A stretch of 42,729 nt of DNA from Lachnospiraceae bacterium (GCA_021770245.1 JAETRI010000027.1:1-42729), one strand, 5' to 3'. Counted from the stretch's first letter, positions 32,718 to 41,062 are shown. Program-made: numbers and translations. The notes: generated by a model not told the origin, from the sequence alone.

Positions 32718-33833
32718 ATGCTGAGAAAGGGAATTCTGGCAAAGGCCGGGGATCCGGTGAAGATCGCGTCTTATAACCCGTACTGCGGGGATCCGATGAG
32801 ATGGTTTGATAACGAATTTTTCAGGAATAACGGTTTGTCCTGCACCACCTTCGATTTTTTCGTGGATTGGAAAAAAAGGTCGATTCCCGGGCGGCTTTGG
32901 ACCAAGCGGATCATCTATCGCGCCTTTCCCATGGAATGCGATGAAATCTATCGAAGAATCGTCACCGCCGACGGGAGGGACAGCCTGGAAACCCTTCTGA
33001 GCTTCTGCCAAAGCAACCGGTTTGAGCTGGAATATCTCCTTTGTCCGGACATCCCGGCCGACGACTGGGCAGATCCGGAAAACCGTTTGTACCTATTTAA
33101 TATGTCAAAATATAGGGAGAACCGCCCGGTAGACGAGGTGCTGCGCGGGATGAGCGCGGATCAGCTGAAGGAGGTTATCCACGGCTTGCGCAGGGAATCC
33201 CATGGCATAGGCAAAAAGGGGCTGCATTACGCTTCCTCCTCGCTGGAGGTGTATTTATCCAGGGACGATTATATCTATCCGGGGGATGCGGATATCGTCC
33301 TGCTGGATGAAAACGGGAAGGCCAGGGCGGTGATCGAGGTTAAAAAGCATACCATATACAGCGAGAAGAAGGTCGGGCCTGTCGAAAACGAAACGTACTA
33401 TCCTTACAAGTATCCGGACAAGATGAAATTCGAGAGCCTGGGAATTTTAAAGGATACCCTGGGCTGCCCCCTGTACATGCTCTACTATTCCACGGTGCCG
33501 GACAGGGAGGGCGGTATCGTGAAGCTGGAGAGGCTTGTGGGGAGCCCGAACCGCCTGCTGGCGGTATATCCCCACACGATGAGGCTTCCGGAGGCGGCCA
33601 ACGGTTATTCCCTGCTTGCGTTCCAGGAGGATTTTCTGAAATATCACAACGAGATCTGCAGATATGATTTTGACAAAATCTGCTTATCGAGCAGCTACGG
33701 CGCGGGCACGCCCATTTCCAGGGCTGCGGCGGGGTACCTGAAATATATCCTGGATGACAGAAATCATGCGCCGGAGAAGGATGCCGTAAAGGCATTCCGG
33801 GATTTCACTGTGGGACATGTTCCCGGGCTGTAA
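32718..33833 (+). CDS. PD-(D/E)xK nuclease-like protein of the restriction module
   Basis: A 371-residue protein. A PD-(D/E)xK-like core is visible as YPGDADIVLLDENG and then AVIEVKK, with Asp192, Glu207 and Lys209 in the expected spacing and beta-strand pattern. The N-terminal 180 residues are not recognised. ATG 32718 is placed 7 bp after GGAG; ATG 32706 is the alternative, without a site. It is the last gene on the strand after the methylases and the helicase/nuclease, so it may be a second endonuclease, a specificity factor or an independent restriction enzyme. The catalytic assignment rests on motif reading alone. Confidence 0.72.
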   Translation: MLRKGILAKAGDPVKIASYNPYCGDPMRWFDNEFFRNNGLSCTTFDFFVDWKKRSIPGRLWTKRIIYRAFPMECDEIYRRIVTADGRDSLETLLSFCQSNRFELEYLLCPDIPADDWADPENRLYLFNMSKYRENRPVDEVLRGMSADQLKEVIHGLRRESHGIGKKGLHYASSSLEVYLSRDDYIYPGDADIVLLDENGKARAVIEVKKHTIYSEKKVGPVENETYYPYKYPDKMKFESLGILKDTLGCPLYMLYYSTVPDREGGIVKLERLVGSPNRLLAVYPHTMRLPEAANGYSLLAFQEDFLKYHNEICRYDFDKICLSSSYGAGTPISRAAAGYLKYILDDRNHAPEKDAVKAFRDFTVGHVPGL

Positions 33834-33857
33834 TCCTATCGGTAACAAAGGCTGCCG

Positions 33858-33965
33858 CTCCCGGCTCCGCCCGCTTCCCTGCCGGAAGAAAGGCTGTCCG
33901 GCCGTTCCTTCCCGGCAGGAAGGCCGTCCGGATCCTTTTCGGCCGGAAGGCTGCGTGTCCGGGAG
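33858..33965. repeat. Imperfect multi-stem inverted repeat
   Basis: CTCCCGG (33858-33864) pairs with CCGGGAG (33959-33965), and inside CTTCCCTGCCGG (33874-33885) pairs with CCGGCAGGAAG (33912-33922) with one bulge. An A-rich run follows. It may end the restriction operon transcript. Confidence 0.55.
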
Positions 33966-33997
33966 CCGGTGCAAATAAAAAAAGGAGGAAAAAGAAA

Positions 33998-35167
33998 ATG
34001 AGGGATGAACTGTTGACACTGACACATGGGGGAGAACATCAAAAGGATTATCTGAATGCGGTGACGCCGCCGGTATTCTTAAATTCCCTGCATATTTTCG
34101 ACAGCATGGAAGACTACCTGGACCATGACGAAACGGGGGCATATGTGTACGGAAGGGTTTCCAATCCCACGGTACACATCCTGGAGGAAAAGGTGGCGGC
34201 TCTGGAAAAGGGGAGCATGGCCGTGGCCTTTGCCAGCGGGATGGCGGCTTTTTCCGCGGCAGTGCTGGCGGTGTGCGGGACGGGCAGCCACATCATCTGC
34301 CTGCGGAACGTATACGGGCCGGTCAAACAAGTGCTGAACGATTATTTTATCCCGCAGATGGGGATGACGGTCTCTTATTGGGACGGACGCAGCCTGGACG
34401 AGCTGGAGGGCCTGATCCGGGATAACACGGCCCTGATGGTGCTGGAGAGCCCGGCCACCCTCGTTTTTTCCGTATTTGATATCGAGGGGACAGCCCGGAT
34501 CGCCCGGGCCCACGGGGTAAAAACCTACATAGACAATTCCTACTGCACACCGTTGTATCAGAAGCCGCTGACCCTGGGGATCGACATCGTGATGCATACC
34601 ATGTCGAAGTACATCGGGGGGCACAGCGACATCATCGGCGGGATCCTGGCAGTTCGGGATGAAGAGCTGGGGAAGACATTGGCGGATCATATCAGGCAGT
34701 GGTTCGGCGGGATCCTGGGGCCCATGGAGGCGTGGCTTGCCATCCGGGGGCTGCGCACCCTGGATCTGCGGGTGGAGAGGCACCAGAAGACCGCCATGGC
34801 GGTGGCGGCGTACCTGGAAAACCATCCCAAGGTGGAGGAGGTCTATTATACCGGCCTGCCATCCCATCCCCAGGCGGATTTGATCAGAAAACAACAGACC
34901 GGCCATACGGGCCTTATGAGCTTCCGGCTGAAAGCGGGGCCGGAGGCGGCCATGCGGCTGGTGGACGAATTGAAGATTTTTGAGATCGGATGTTCCTGGG
35001 GCGGCTTTGAAAGTCTTGCCATCGTGCCGCTTGCCCGGGCCGGTGAAGAAGAGCTGAAATTGCTGGGGCTGGGAGAAAAGGGCAGGGGATTGATCCGAAT
35101 CCACTGCGGCCTGGAAGGGACGGAAGCGCTGCTGGCGGATTTGGAGCAGGCTTTGGAGAAAATATAG
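33998..35167 (+). CDS. Cys/Met-metabolism PLP-dependent enzyme (cystathionine lyase/synthase type)
   Basis: A 389-residue fold-type I PLP enzyme of the MetB/MetC/MegL family. PLP Lys204 is in MHTMSKYIGGHSD, the usual lysine context of this family. Other hallmarks are YGRVSNPTV, the aromatic/Tyr region that holds the substrate, and FASGMAAFSAAV at the phosphate loop. The C-terminal LIRIHCGLEGTEALLADL is the family end. Gamma-synthase, gamma-lyase and beta-lyase activities cannot be separated by eye. The gene is behind AGGAGG, 164 bp after the restriction module, and 298 bp before an amino-acid-binding lipoprotein, so a link with sulfur-amino-acid uptake is possible. Confidence 0.9.
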   Translation: MRDELLTLTHGGEHQKDYLNAVTPPVFLNSLHIFDSMEDYLDHDETGAYVYGRVSNPTVHILEEKVAALEKGSMAVAFASGMAAFSAAVLAVCGTGSHIICLRNVYGPVKQVLNDYFIPQMGMTVSYWDGRSLDELEGLIRDNTALMVLESPATLVFSVFDIEGTARIARAHGVKTYIDNSYCTPLYQKPLTLGIDIVMHTMSKYIGGHSDIIGGILAVRDEELGKTLADHIRQWFGGILGPMEAWLAIRGLRTLDLRVERHQKTAMAVAAYLENHPKVEEVYYTGLPSHPQADLIRKQQTGHTGLMSFRLKAGPEAAMRLVDELKIFEIGCSWGGFESLAIVPLARAGEEELKLLGLGEKGRGLIRIHCGLEGTEALLADLEQALEKI

Positions 35168-35194
35168 GCAGCTCTCTTCTTAAGAGCCGTCCAT

Positions 35195-35229
35195 CGCCGC
35201 CCGTTCCCGGTTAAGTGGGACGGGCGGCG
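35195..35229 (+). terminator. Strong hairpin after the PLP enzyme gene
   Basis: CGCCGCCCGTTCCC (35195-35208) pairs with GGGACGGGCGGCG (35217-35229) with one bulged T and an 8-nt loop. No T-run follows directly. Confidence 0.55.
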
Positions 35230-35332
35230 GTACGTCCCTCCGGTTCGTGCAGCATAGACTGCTGCATCTATCCATCCCATTATGGATTTAAGCTATAGCA
35301 AATAGGCATAACAAAGCATACGCTATAAGTAT

Positions 35333-35408
35333 TTGTGCGATTTTTCCTCCTGATATATAATAGCCACAGAGCAAAGACCAACGATAGAGGAGAAGGAATC
35401 TCCTCTAT
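35333..35408 (+). promoter_or_regulatory. Promoter and leader hairpin of the solute-binding protein gene
   Basis: TTGTGC (35333-35338), a 17-bp spacer and TATAAT (35356-35361) form a good promoter, giving a leader of about 95 nt. Inside the leader ATAGAGGAGA (35384-35393) and TCTCCTCTAT (35399-35408) form a perfect 10-bp stem followed by a short T-run. This could be an attenuator or mRNA stabiliser. No known riboswitch core is recognised. Confidence 0.6.
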
Positions 35409-35465
35409 TTGTGCGCGTATCCTTCAATTTATATGTACATTAAAGTGTGCAGATAGGAGGCAATT

Positions 35466-36326
35466 ATGAAAAGAAAGGCATTTTTGACCGGCCTGGCGGT
35501 CGTTCTGACCTTGGGTTTACTGACCCTGTCAGGTTGTTCCGGGCAGGAGCCGGCACCTGAAGGCGGGGAAAACGGCGCAGCGGAGGCACAGGACGGGGCA
35601 GCTGCCGACCGCCTTGCCGAAATCCGGGAGAAGGGGGAGATCGTGGTGGCGATGGAAGGCACCTGGGCTCCCTGGACCTATCACGACGAGAACGACAATC
35701 TGGTGGGCTATGACGTGGAGGTGGCGCAGAAGATTGCGGAGAAGCTCGGCGTAACGGCCGTTTTTGTGGAAGGGGAATGGGACGGCCTGCTGGCCGGCCT
35801 GGATGCCGGACGGTACGACATGATGGTAAACGGCGTGGAGATCACACAGGAGCGTGCGGAGAAATACGATTTCACCATCCCCTACGGCTACATAAGGACC
35901 GCCATCATCGTGAACGGAGAGAACGAGGAGATCCAATCCTTTGAGGATCTGGCGGGCAAGCATACCGCCAACACCATTTCCAGTACCTATGCGGAGCTGG
36001 CGGAGAGCTACGGCGCCGAGGTGACCGGTGTGGACGATCTGAACCAGACCTTTGAACTGCTGCTGAGCGGGCGCATAGACGCCACCCTTAATGCGGAGCT
36101 GACCTACTACGATTATATGAAGGCCCATCCGGACAGGGATCTCAGGATCGCGGCGCTGACGGAGGATGCCTCCCATGTGGCGATCCCCCTGCGTAAGGGA
36201 GAAGAGTCGGCCAGCCTGCTTGCCGCCGTCAATGAAGCTCTGGCGGAGCTTAGCGAGTCAGGGGAACTTTCCGAGCTGTCCATGAAATATTTCGGGAGCG
36301 ATATCTCCCAAAATCCGCAGGAGTAA
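35466..36326 (+). CDS. Amino-acid ABC transporter substrate-binding lipoprotein
   Basis: A 286-residue SBP_bac_3-type periplasmic-binding protein on a lipid anchor. The signal sequence ends in LSGC with Cys24, followed by a short acidic linker. The mature part begins LAEIREKGEIVVAMEGTW and contains NLVGYDVEVAQKIAEKLG, the conserved family motif, and DLNQTFELLLSGRIDA in lobe 2. It should deliver a polar amino acid, cystine or similar. No permease or ATPase gene is adjacent, so it must work with a transporter encoded elsewhere or belong to a split operon. The start ATG follows GGAGG. Confidence 0.92.
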   Translation: MKRKAFLTGLAVVLTLGLLTLSGCSGQEPAPEGGENGAAEAQDGAAADRLAEIREKGEIVVAMEGTWAPWTYHDENDNLVGYDVEVAQKIAEKLGVTAVFVEGEWDGLLAGLDAGRYDMMVNGVEITQERAEKYDFTIPYGYIRTAIIVNGENEEIQSFEDLAGKHTANTISSTYAELAESYGAEVTGVDDLNQTFELLLSGRIDATLNAELTYYDYMKAHPDRDLRIAALTEDASHVAIPLRKGEESASLLAAVNEALAELSESGELSELSMKYFGSDISQNPQE

Positions 36327-36342
36327 CCCGGAAAGAGAAAAA

Positions 36343-36393
36343 GATTTGTACGCGCGCAAAAGCGCGTAGGATGAGCAGCCGCGCAGGACGCGG
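36343..36393 (+). repeat. Leader stem-loop cassette upstream of the aldo/keto reductase
   Basis: GATTTG then TACGCGC (36349-36355) paired with GCGCGTA (36362-36368), followed by GGATGAG. A second stem, CCGCG with CGCGG (36379-36393), ends just before the GGGAGG ribosome site at 36395. It is the fourth locus with this GATTTG-stem-GATGxGAG layout. Confidence 0.6.
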
Positions 36394-36406
36394 CAGGGAG
36401 GTTGAT

Positions 36407-37537
36407 ATGGATCAAAAGAAACTGGGTTTCGGCCTGATGCGTCTGCCGCTTTTAAACCAGACGGACGCGGCGGATGTGGACGTCGAACAGGTAAAGGCGA
36501 TGGTGGATCGTTTCCTGGAAAAGGGCTTCACTTATTTCGACACCGCCTGGATGTACTGCGGCTTTAACAGTGAAAACGTGACGAAGACGGCTCTGGTGGA
36601 CAGGCATCCGCGGGAGTCCTATACGCTGGCCACCAAGCTGCATGCCGGATTTATAGAAAAGCCGGAGGACCGCGACCGGATTTTCAACGAACAGCGTTCC
36701 AAGACGGGCGTTACCTACTTCGACTATTATCTCCTGCATGGGCTGGAGGCAGAAAGTTATGAGAAGATGGAAAGGCTGGACTGCTTTTCCTGGATCGTGG
36801 AAAAAAAGAAACAGGGATTGGTAAAAAACATCGGCTTTTCCTTCCATGACAGCGCCGAGCTCCTGGATCGGATTTTAACAAAGCATCCGGAAATGGAGTT
36901 CGTACAGCTTCAGATTAACTATCTGGACTGGGACAACGAGTGGATCCAGTCCGCCCGCTGCTATGAGGTGGCCACCAAACACGGGAAACCGGTGATCGTT
37001 ATGGAGCCCGTCAAGGGCGGTACGCTGGCCAGGCTTCCGGAGGCCGTGGAATCCTCCTTCCGGGCATATGCTCCGCAGATGTCCATGTCTTCCTGGGCCA
37101 TCCGCTTCGCGGCTTCCCTGGATAACGTGATGATGGTACTGTCCGGTATGAGCAGCCTGGAGCAGCTGGAGGACAACATAAGTTATATGGAAGATTTCAA
37201 ACCGCTGTGCGATCAGGAGCGGGAATTGATCAGACAGGCCGTGGCCGTGATCAAGGCGGATATTACGATTCCCTGCACCGGCTGTTCCTACTGTACCAGC
37301 GGATGCCCGAAGCAGATCGCAATTCCGCAGTATTTCTCCCTCTATAACGGGGATATGCAGGAGGCGAAGGAAAAGGGCTGGACGCCGAACGGCATTTATT
37401 ATGAAAAACTGACCGCGGATTTCGGAAAGGCCAGCGAATGTATCGCCTGCGGGCAGTGCGAGGGCGTATGTCCCCAGCATCTGCCGATCATAGAGCATCT
37501 GCGGGCGGTGGCGGAACATTTTGAAGGACAGAACTAA
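36407..37537 (+). CDS. Aldo/keto reductase with C-terminal 2[4Fe-4S] domain
   Basis: A 376-residue oxidoreductase. The AKR barrel has the catalytic set Asp and Tyr in FDTAWMY, Lys in LATKLH and His in YYLLHGL. The C-terminus carries two ferredoxin-like motifs, CTGCSYCTSGCP and CIACGQCEGVCP, each Cx2Cx2Cx3CP. This Fe-S fusion type is frequent in anaerobes and probably passes electrons between a carbonyl substrate and a ferredoxin-type partner; substrates are unknown. ATG 36407 follows GGGAGG; the in-frame start 36371 lies inside a hairpin leader. It ends convergent with a MarR gene, sharing a 32-bp palindrome as terminator. Confidence 0.92.
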   Translation: MDQKKLGFGLMRLPLLNQTDAADVDVEQVKAMVDRFLEKGFTYFDTAWMYCGFNSENVTKTALVDRHPRESYTLATKLHAGFIEKPEDRDRIFNEQRSKTGVTYFDYYLLHGLEAESYEKMERLDCFSWIVEKKKQGLVKNIGFSFHDSAELLDRILTKHPEMEFVQLQINYLDWDNEWIQSARCYEVATKHGKPVIVMEPVKGGTLARLPEAVESSFRAYAPQMSMSSWAIRFAASLDNVMMVLSGMSSLEQLEDNISYMEDFKPLCDQERELIRQAVAVIKADITIPCTGCSYCTSGCPKQIAIPQYFSLYNGDMQEAKEKGWTPNGIYYEKLTADFGKASECIACGQCEGVCPQHLPIIEHLRAVAEHFEGQN

Positions 37538-37538
37538 T

Positions 37539-37570
37539 CAGGAAGGGCAGATTTAAATCTGCCCTTCCTG
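37539..37570. terminator. Perfect 32-bp palindromic bidirectional terminator
   Basis: Bases 37539-37554 are exactly complementary to 37555-37570. GTTTTTG follows on the plus strand, giving a good intrinsic terminator for the reductase. On the minus strand it includes the last five codons and the stop of the MarR gene. Confidence 0.82.
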
Positions 37571-37984
37571 TATGTTTTTGGTGAGACGCTCCAGAAGGGA
37601 CAGGAGGGTCTTCTTCTCTTCCGGGGAAAAATCCCGCAGGGCCAGCCGTTCCATCCGATCAACCACGTCGTTGACCTTTTGGGCATAGGATCGGCCCAGA
37701 TCGGTTAAATAGATGCCGTAGGCCCGTTTCCCGCCCGAAACGGTGAGACTCTCCTTCTGGATCAGGCCGCCTGCGCACATTTTCTGTAATAAACTGGTCA
37801 TGGTTGCAGGCTCCACGTGGCACTGCTGCGCCAGCTCCTTCTGAACGATGCCCTCCCGTTCCAAAAGGCAGGACAATACTTTGGGCTGGCCCTCCGACAG
37901 ATCGAGCTTCTGGAATTCGGCCCGGCTTCTTTTCCGGTGCGAAGCGGATGCGTTGGCGAGCGCAACATGTAATGGTGTTTTGAT
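37553..37984 (-). CDS. MarR-family regulator with probable AUC start
   Basis: A MarR-type winged helix protein of about 143 residues (LSEGQPKVLSCLLEREGIVQKELA, then VEPATMTSLLQKM, and the wing GGKRAYGIYLTDLGRSYA). The strongest ribosome site, AGGAGGTGG, ends 4-8 bp before ATC 37984, in frame with KTPLHVALANASASHRKR. That is the usual length and beginning for these proteins, so I propose AUC as the start. A GTG at 38059 is in frame but has no ribosome site and would place the AGGAGG inside the coding region. The gene is convergent with the aldo/keto reductase. Its ligand and targets are unknown. Confidence 0.78.
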   Translation of the reverse strand: MKTPLHVALANASASHRKRSRAEFQKLDLSEGQPKVLSCLLEREGIVQKELAQQCHVEPATMTSLLQKMCAGGLIQKESLTVSGGKRAYGIYLTDLGRSYAQKVNDVVDRMERLALRDFSPEEKKTLLSLLERLTKNIQEGQI

Positions 37985-38118
37985 AGGCCACCTCCTGTAT
38001 ACAAAGGGGTTTTGGCGGCGGATCAATCCGCTGCCCGGAACGATAAACTTGTCGTACACAATTTTTATTCAGTTTATGCCGGCCGGCCGCCCTTGTCAAG
38101 CCCGGCGGGAATCGAAAG

Positions 38119-38154
38119 CAGGACAAACGCATGAATGGCCCTGCGTTTGTCCTG
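38119..38154. repeat. Short perfect hairpin, minimal copy of CAGGACAAACGCA repeat
   Basis: CAGGACAAACGCA (38119-38131) and TGCGTTTGTCCTG (38142-38154) pair perfectly over 13 bp around a 10-nt loop. It lies 12 bp beyond the end of the GH51 gene and may act as its terminator. Confidence 0.78.
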
Positions 38155-38166
38155 GAAGCGAAAGAA

Positions 38167-39786
38167 TCAGCCTTTTATCCTGGGGAGAGAGAAGCGGAGG
38201 ATGTTCCAGGAAAGCGGCGCAAATCCCGCTTTTACGATGCCGTCGGCCATGACGGTTTCCGTATTTGTTTCGGGTAGTACGGCATCCGGGTGCTCCCAGG
38301 TGCTGACGGCGTCCGGATCCGGGGAATACATCTGAATATGTTCCTCCAGCCTGCAGCCGGGGAATGCGCCGACATCGACTGCGGCGCGGATTTCGTCCCG
38401 GGGATGGCGGTTGATGACGAAGATACACAGTTCTCCGTTTTCCTCCTGCAGGGCTGCCGCGGTATCCAAATAAGGAAGGCCTTCGCGCGGCTGGTACTGG
38501 GCATTGTCGTCGATGGCATATCCGGGCAGATCGAAGACGGGTCCCTCCACCGCAGTGCGCAGGGAAACGCCTTGGCCGAACCGCATGAGCTGGGTGAGCG
38601 GGTAATGGGCGCCGGCTTTCCATACGTGCAGGCGGTCCGTAGCCGCCAGGGCGTTGATGCCCCGGGTCATACAGGCGATCTTGACGCGGTCGGCATGGCG
38701 CAGGAACACGAGCAGGGTGGACGCGGCGGTTAATGCGTCAAACATGTCGCTTTGCTGCGGATATTGTCTGGCATTGGACATGTCGTCGGGATCGTAGCGC
38801 AGATATTTCCGGCCGGAATCGAAACGATAGTGGGCGGCCGCCAGGTTGTGGGGGCCGTATCCGGAATTCGGCTTTGCGCAGGGACGCACCATCGTCCCGT
38901 ATTCGTCAAAGGAAAGCATCATTTTCCTGGGAGAGCGCATCTTGGTCTGTACAAAATCGCAGAGGGCGGCCTCCGTATTGATGTAGTCTTCAAAATAGCA
39001 GGAACCGCCCAGCAGGGCCGCCCAGTCGCCCGCCGGGGCGGAGTGGTAGTGATGGAGCGAAAGATAATCCACGGTTTCGTAGCATTCCTGCAGCACCTCC
39101 AGATCCCACTGCGGATAGTGGGCGAGGAAGGGAGAGGAAGAGGCGCAGGCCGCGGTTTCGATGCCGGGATCGGTCCATTTCATGGCTTTGGAAACCTCAT
39201 GGGCCGTCACGCCGTAGCCCCGGGGGTCTTTTTCCCAGGAACCGATCTGCCAGGGCCCGTCCATTTCGTTCCCCAGATACCAGGTTTTGACGCCGTAGGG
39301 AAGGGGATGGCCGTTGCGGCGGCGAAGATCGGACCAATAAGTCCCGTCGGGATGATTGGTATATTCCACGGCATCCATGGCATCCCGGATGGTACCGGTG
39401 CCCAGGTTGACGGTATACATCGCCTCCGCACCTATACTCTCGGCCCATTGGAGATATTCGTCGTGTCCCACATCGTTGGGGATGTATTGGAACCATGCCG
39501 GATCCAGGTGCGCTTTCCGCTGCGAAAGCGGGCCGATGGAATCCTTCCAGTCCCAGCCGGATACGAAATTACCGCCCGGGAGACGGATGGCCTTCAGGCC
39601 GGCTTCCTGCAGGGCCCGGATAAAGTCCTGACGGAAGCCTCTGTCGTCCGCAGAAGGATGGCGGGGATTATACATACTCCCGTTGACCATGGTGCCGATG
39701 GGCTCAAGAAATGCGCCATAGATCCGGGGAGAGATGGTACCGATGCGAAAGGCGGGATGAACCAATATTTTTGCATCTTTCGGCAT
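38167..39786 (-). CDS. GH51 alpha-L-arabinofuranosidase
   Basis: A 539-residue glycosidase, the usual length for GH51. Family features are IYGAFLEPIG near the start and AIRLPGGNFVSGWDW. The acid-base Glu174 is in WYLGNEMDGPWQ, and the nucleophile Glu295 is in MMLSFDEYGTM. A C-terminal beta-sandwich follows. There is no signal peptide, so it works in the cytoplasm on short arabino-oligosaccharides taken up from plant hemicellulose or pectin. It starts at ATG 39786 behind GGAGG, 40 bp downstream of the serine hydrolase gene, and is probably the last gene of a three-gene minus-strand operon. Confidence 0.94.
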   Translation of the reverse strand: MPKDAKILVHPAFRIGTISPRIYGAFLEPIGTMVNGSMYNPRHPSADDRGFRQDFIRALQEAGLKAIRLPGGNFVSGWDWKDSIGPLSQRKAHLDPAWFQYIPNDVGHDEYLQWAESIGAEAMYTVNLGTGTIRDAMDAVEYTNHPDGTYWSDLRRRNGHPLPYGVKTWYLGNEMDGPWQIGSWEKDPRGYGVTAHEVSKAMKWTDPGIETAACASSSPFLAHYPQWDLEVLQECYETVDYLSLHHYHSAPAGDWAALLGGSCYFEDYINTEAALCDFVQTKMRSPRKMMLSFDEYGTMVRPCAKPNSGYGPHNLAAAHYRFDSGRKYLRYDPDDMSNARQYPQQSDMFDALTAASTLLVFLRHADRVKIACMTRGINALAATDRLHVWKAGAHYPLTQLMRFGQGVSLRTAVEGPVFDLPGYAIDDNAQYQPREGLPYLDTAAALQEENGELCIFVINRHPRDEIRAAVDVGAFPGCRLEEHIQMYSPDPDAVSTWEHPDAVLPETNTETVMADGIVKAGFAPLSWNILRFSLPRIKG

Positions 39787-39826
39787 AGGGGTTGCCTCCT
39801 TTCATAAAACAGCATGAGCTTAACTG

Positions 39827-41023
39827 TCAGTCCAGGCAGCCATAGGCGACGGCCCGCATGCGCAGATGGTGGTATTCTTCCAGGTTGGGCTGGATATTGT
39901 GCATATAGACGATGGAAACCCCTTCGGACGGGTCTGCCTCCGCCCAGGTACCGGAGCCGCCGGTCCATCCGAACGCGCCCAGGGAACCGTTGTGCTGCCC
40001 CGCATATTTGTCCATCAGCGTGCGCATGCCATATCCGTAGCCGTAACCGGCAAGATAGGAGTTGTGGAAATCTTTCTCAAGCATCTCGTCGGTCAGCGTA
40101 TTCGTACGGATGAGATCGATGGTTTTGCGCCCGATAAGGCGTACGCCGTTATAGGTGCCGCCGCACGCCAGCATCTGCATCAGCTTGGTATAGTCGCGGC
40201 AGTTGGTGACCACCCTGGAAAATCCGGAGACGGTGCCCAGAGGGCCTACCATGACGTCTTCCTCGGCAGGCGGGACGAAGAGGGCCCCTTCTTCCCCGAG
40301 TTCCCTGCCGGGGGTGAGAAAATAATTCTTTACGAGCCGTTCTCCCATATCTCCGAACAGGAAGTTGGCGGTGGTATCCATGCCCAGCGGTTCGAACAGC
40401 ATTTCCTTCAGCGCCATTTCAGCGCTCTTTCCCGTTATGACCTCGATCAGCCCGGCAGTCAGTTCGCTGGCAAAGCCATAGAGGAATCGGGTGCCCGGTT
40501 CAAAGGCCAGCGGTACGTTGGCTGCGGCCCGGATCTGTTCCCGCAGGGTGAAGCGTCCTTTTTTGCGCAGCTCCTTCATGCCCTCGGCCATCGCGGCCGC
40601 AGTGGGATGGGACACAGGCGTCCTCCCCATAATCATCTCGTAGGGCAGGCCGCAGGTCATGTTCATGATCTGACGCACGGTGATCGGCCGGTCGGTGGGA
40701 ACCACGTCCCAGGCCCCGTTTTCTTTGCGCACCAGTTTGGTGGAGTGTCTCCATTCGGGAAAATATTCGTAAAGGGGATCGGTCATGAGGAAACGCCCCT
40801 GCTCGTATAGCATCATCGCCAGCGTATACATGGCAATTTTGGTAAGCGATGCCTGGCGGAAGACGTGATCGGCAGTGAGAGCCTGCCCGCCTTCTATATC
40901 GGCCCAGCCGAAATAATTTTCATATAAAATTTCCCCCTTCCGGGAGATGACGCAGCCGCAGCCGGGGAGGCCGTCGTCCACGAACTTTTGTAACAATGTA
41001 TCGAGATGTCTGAAATCTGACAT
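39827..41023 (-). CDS. Beta-lactamase-fold serine hydrolase, copy A
   Basis: A 398-residue protein of the class C beta-lactamase/esterase EstB-type family. The nucleophile motif SxxK is SLTK at 59-62 (FRQASLTKIAMYT). The usual YxN motif is replaced by a YGF-type motif (FLYGFASELTAG), so this is more likely an esterase or D-peptidase-like enzyme than a beta-lactamase. The C-terminal GAFGWTGGSGTWAEADP is the third family block. There is no signal peptide. ATG 41023 has AGGA 9 bp upstream; the longer in-frame start at 41044 has none. It is paralogous to copy B upstream. Confidence 0.9.
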   Translation of the reverse strand: MSDFRHLDTLLQKFVDDGLPGCGCVISRKGEILYENYFGWADIEGGQALTADHVFRQASLTKIAMYTLAMMLYEQGRFLMTDPLYEYFPEWRHSTKLVRKENGAWDVVPTDRPITVRQIMNMTCGLPYEMIMGRTPVSHPTAAAMAEGMKELRKKGRFTLREQIRAAANVPLAFEPGTRFLYGFASELTAGLIEVITGKSAEMALKEMLFEPLGMDTTANFLFGDMGERLVKNYFLTPGRELGEEGALFVPPAEEDVMVGPLGTVSGFSRVVTNCRDYTKLMQMLACGGTYNGVRLIGRKTIDLIRTNTLTDEMLEKDFHNSYLAGYGYGYGMRTLMDKYAGQHNGSLGAFGWTGGSGTWAEADPSEGVSIVYMHNIQPNLEEYHHLRMRAVAYGCLD

Positions 41024-41062
41024 AATTCCTGCTTTCTGCCGCATAAGCGGCTTTTCTATGTG

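Noticed and set aside
35384-35408. Riboswitch in the leader of the solute-binding protein gene
   Set aside because: Only a simple stem-loop is present; no SAM, T-box, lysine or glycine core motif was found.
38752-39807. 351-codon plus-strand open frame
   Set aside because: It is antisense to the GH51 gene, whose catalytic motifs are intact on the other strand.
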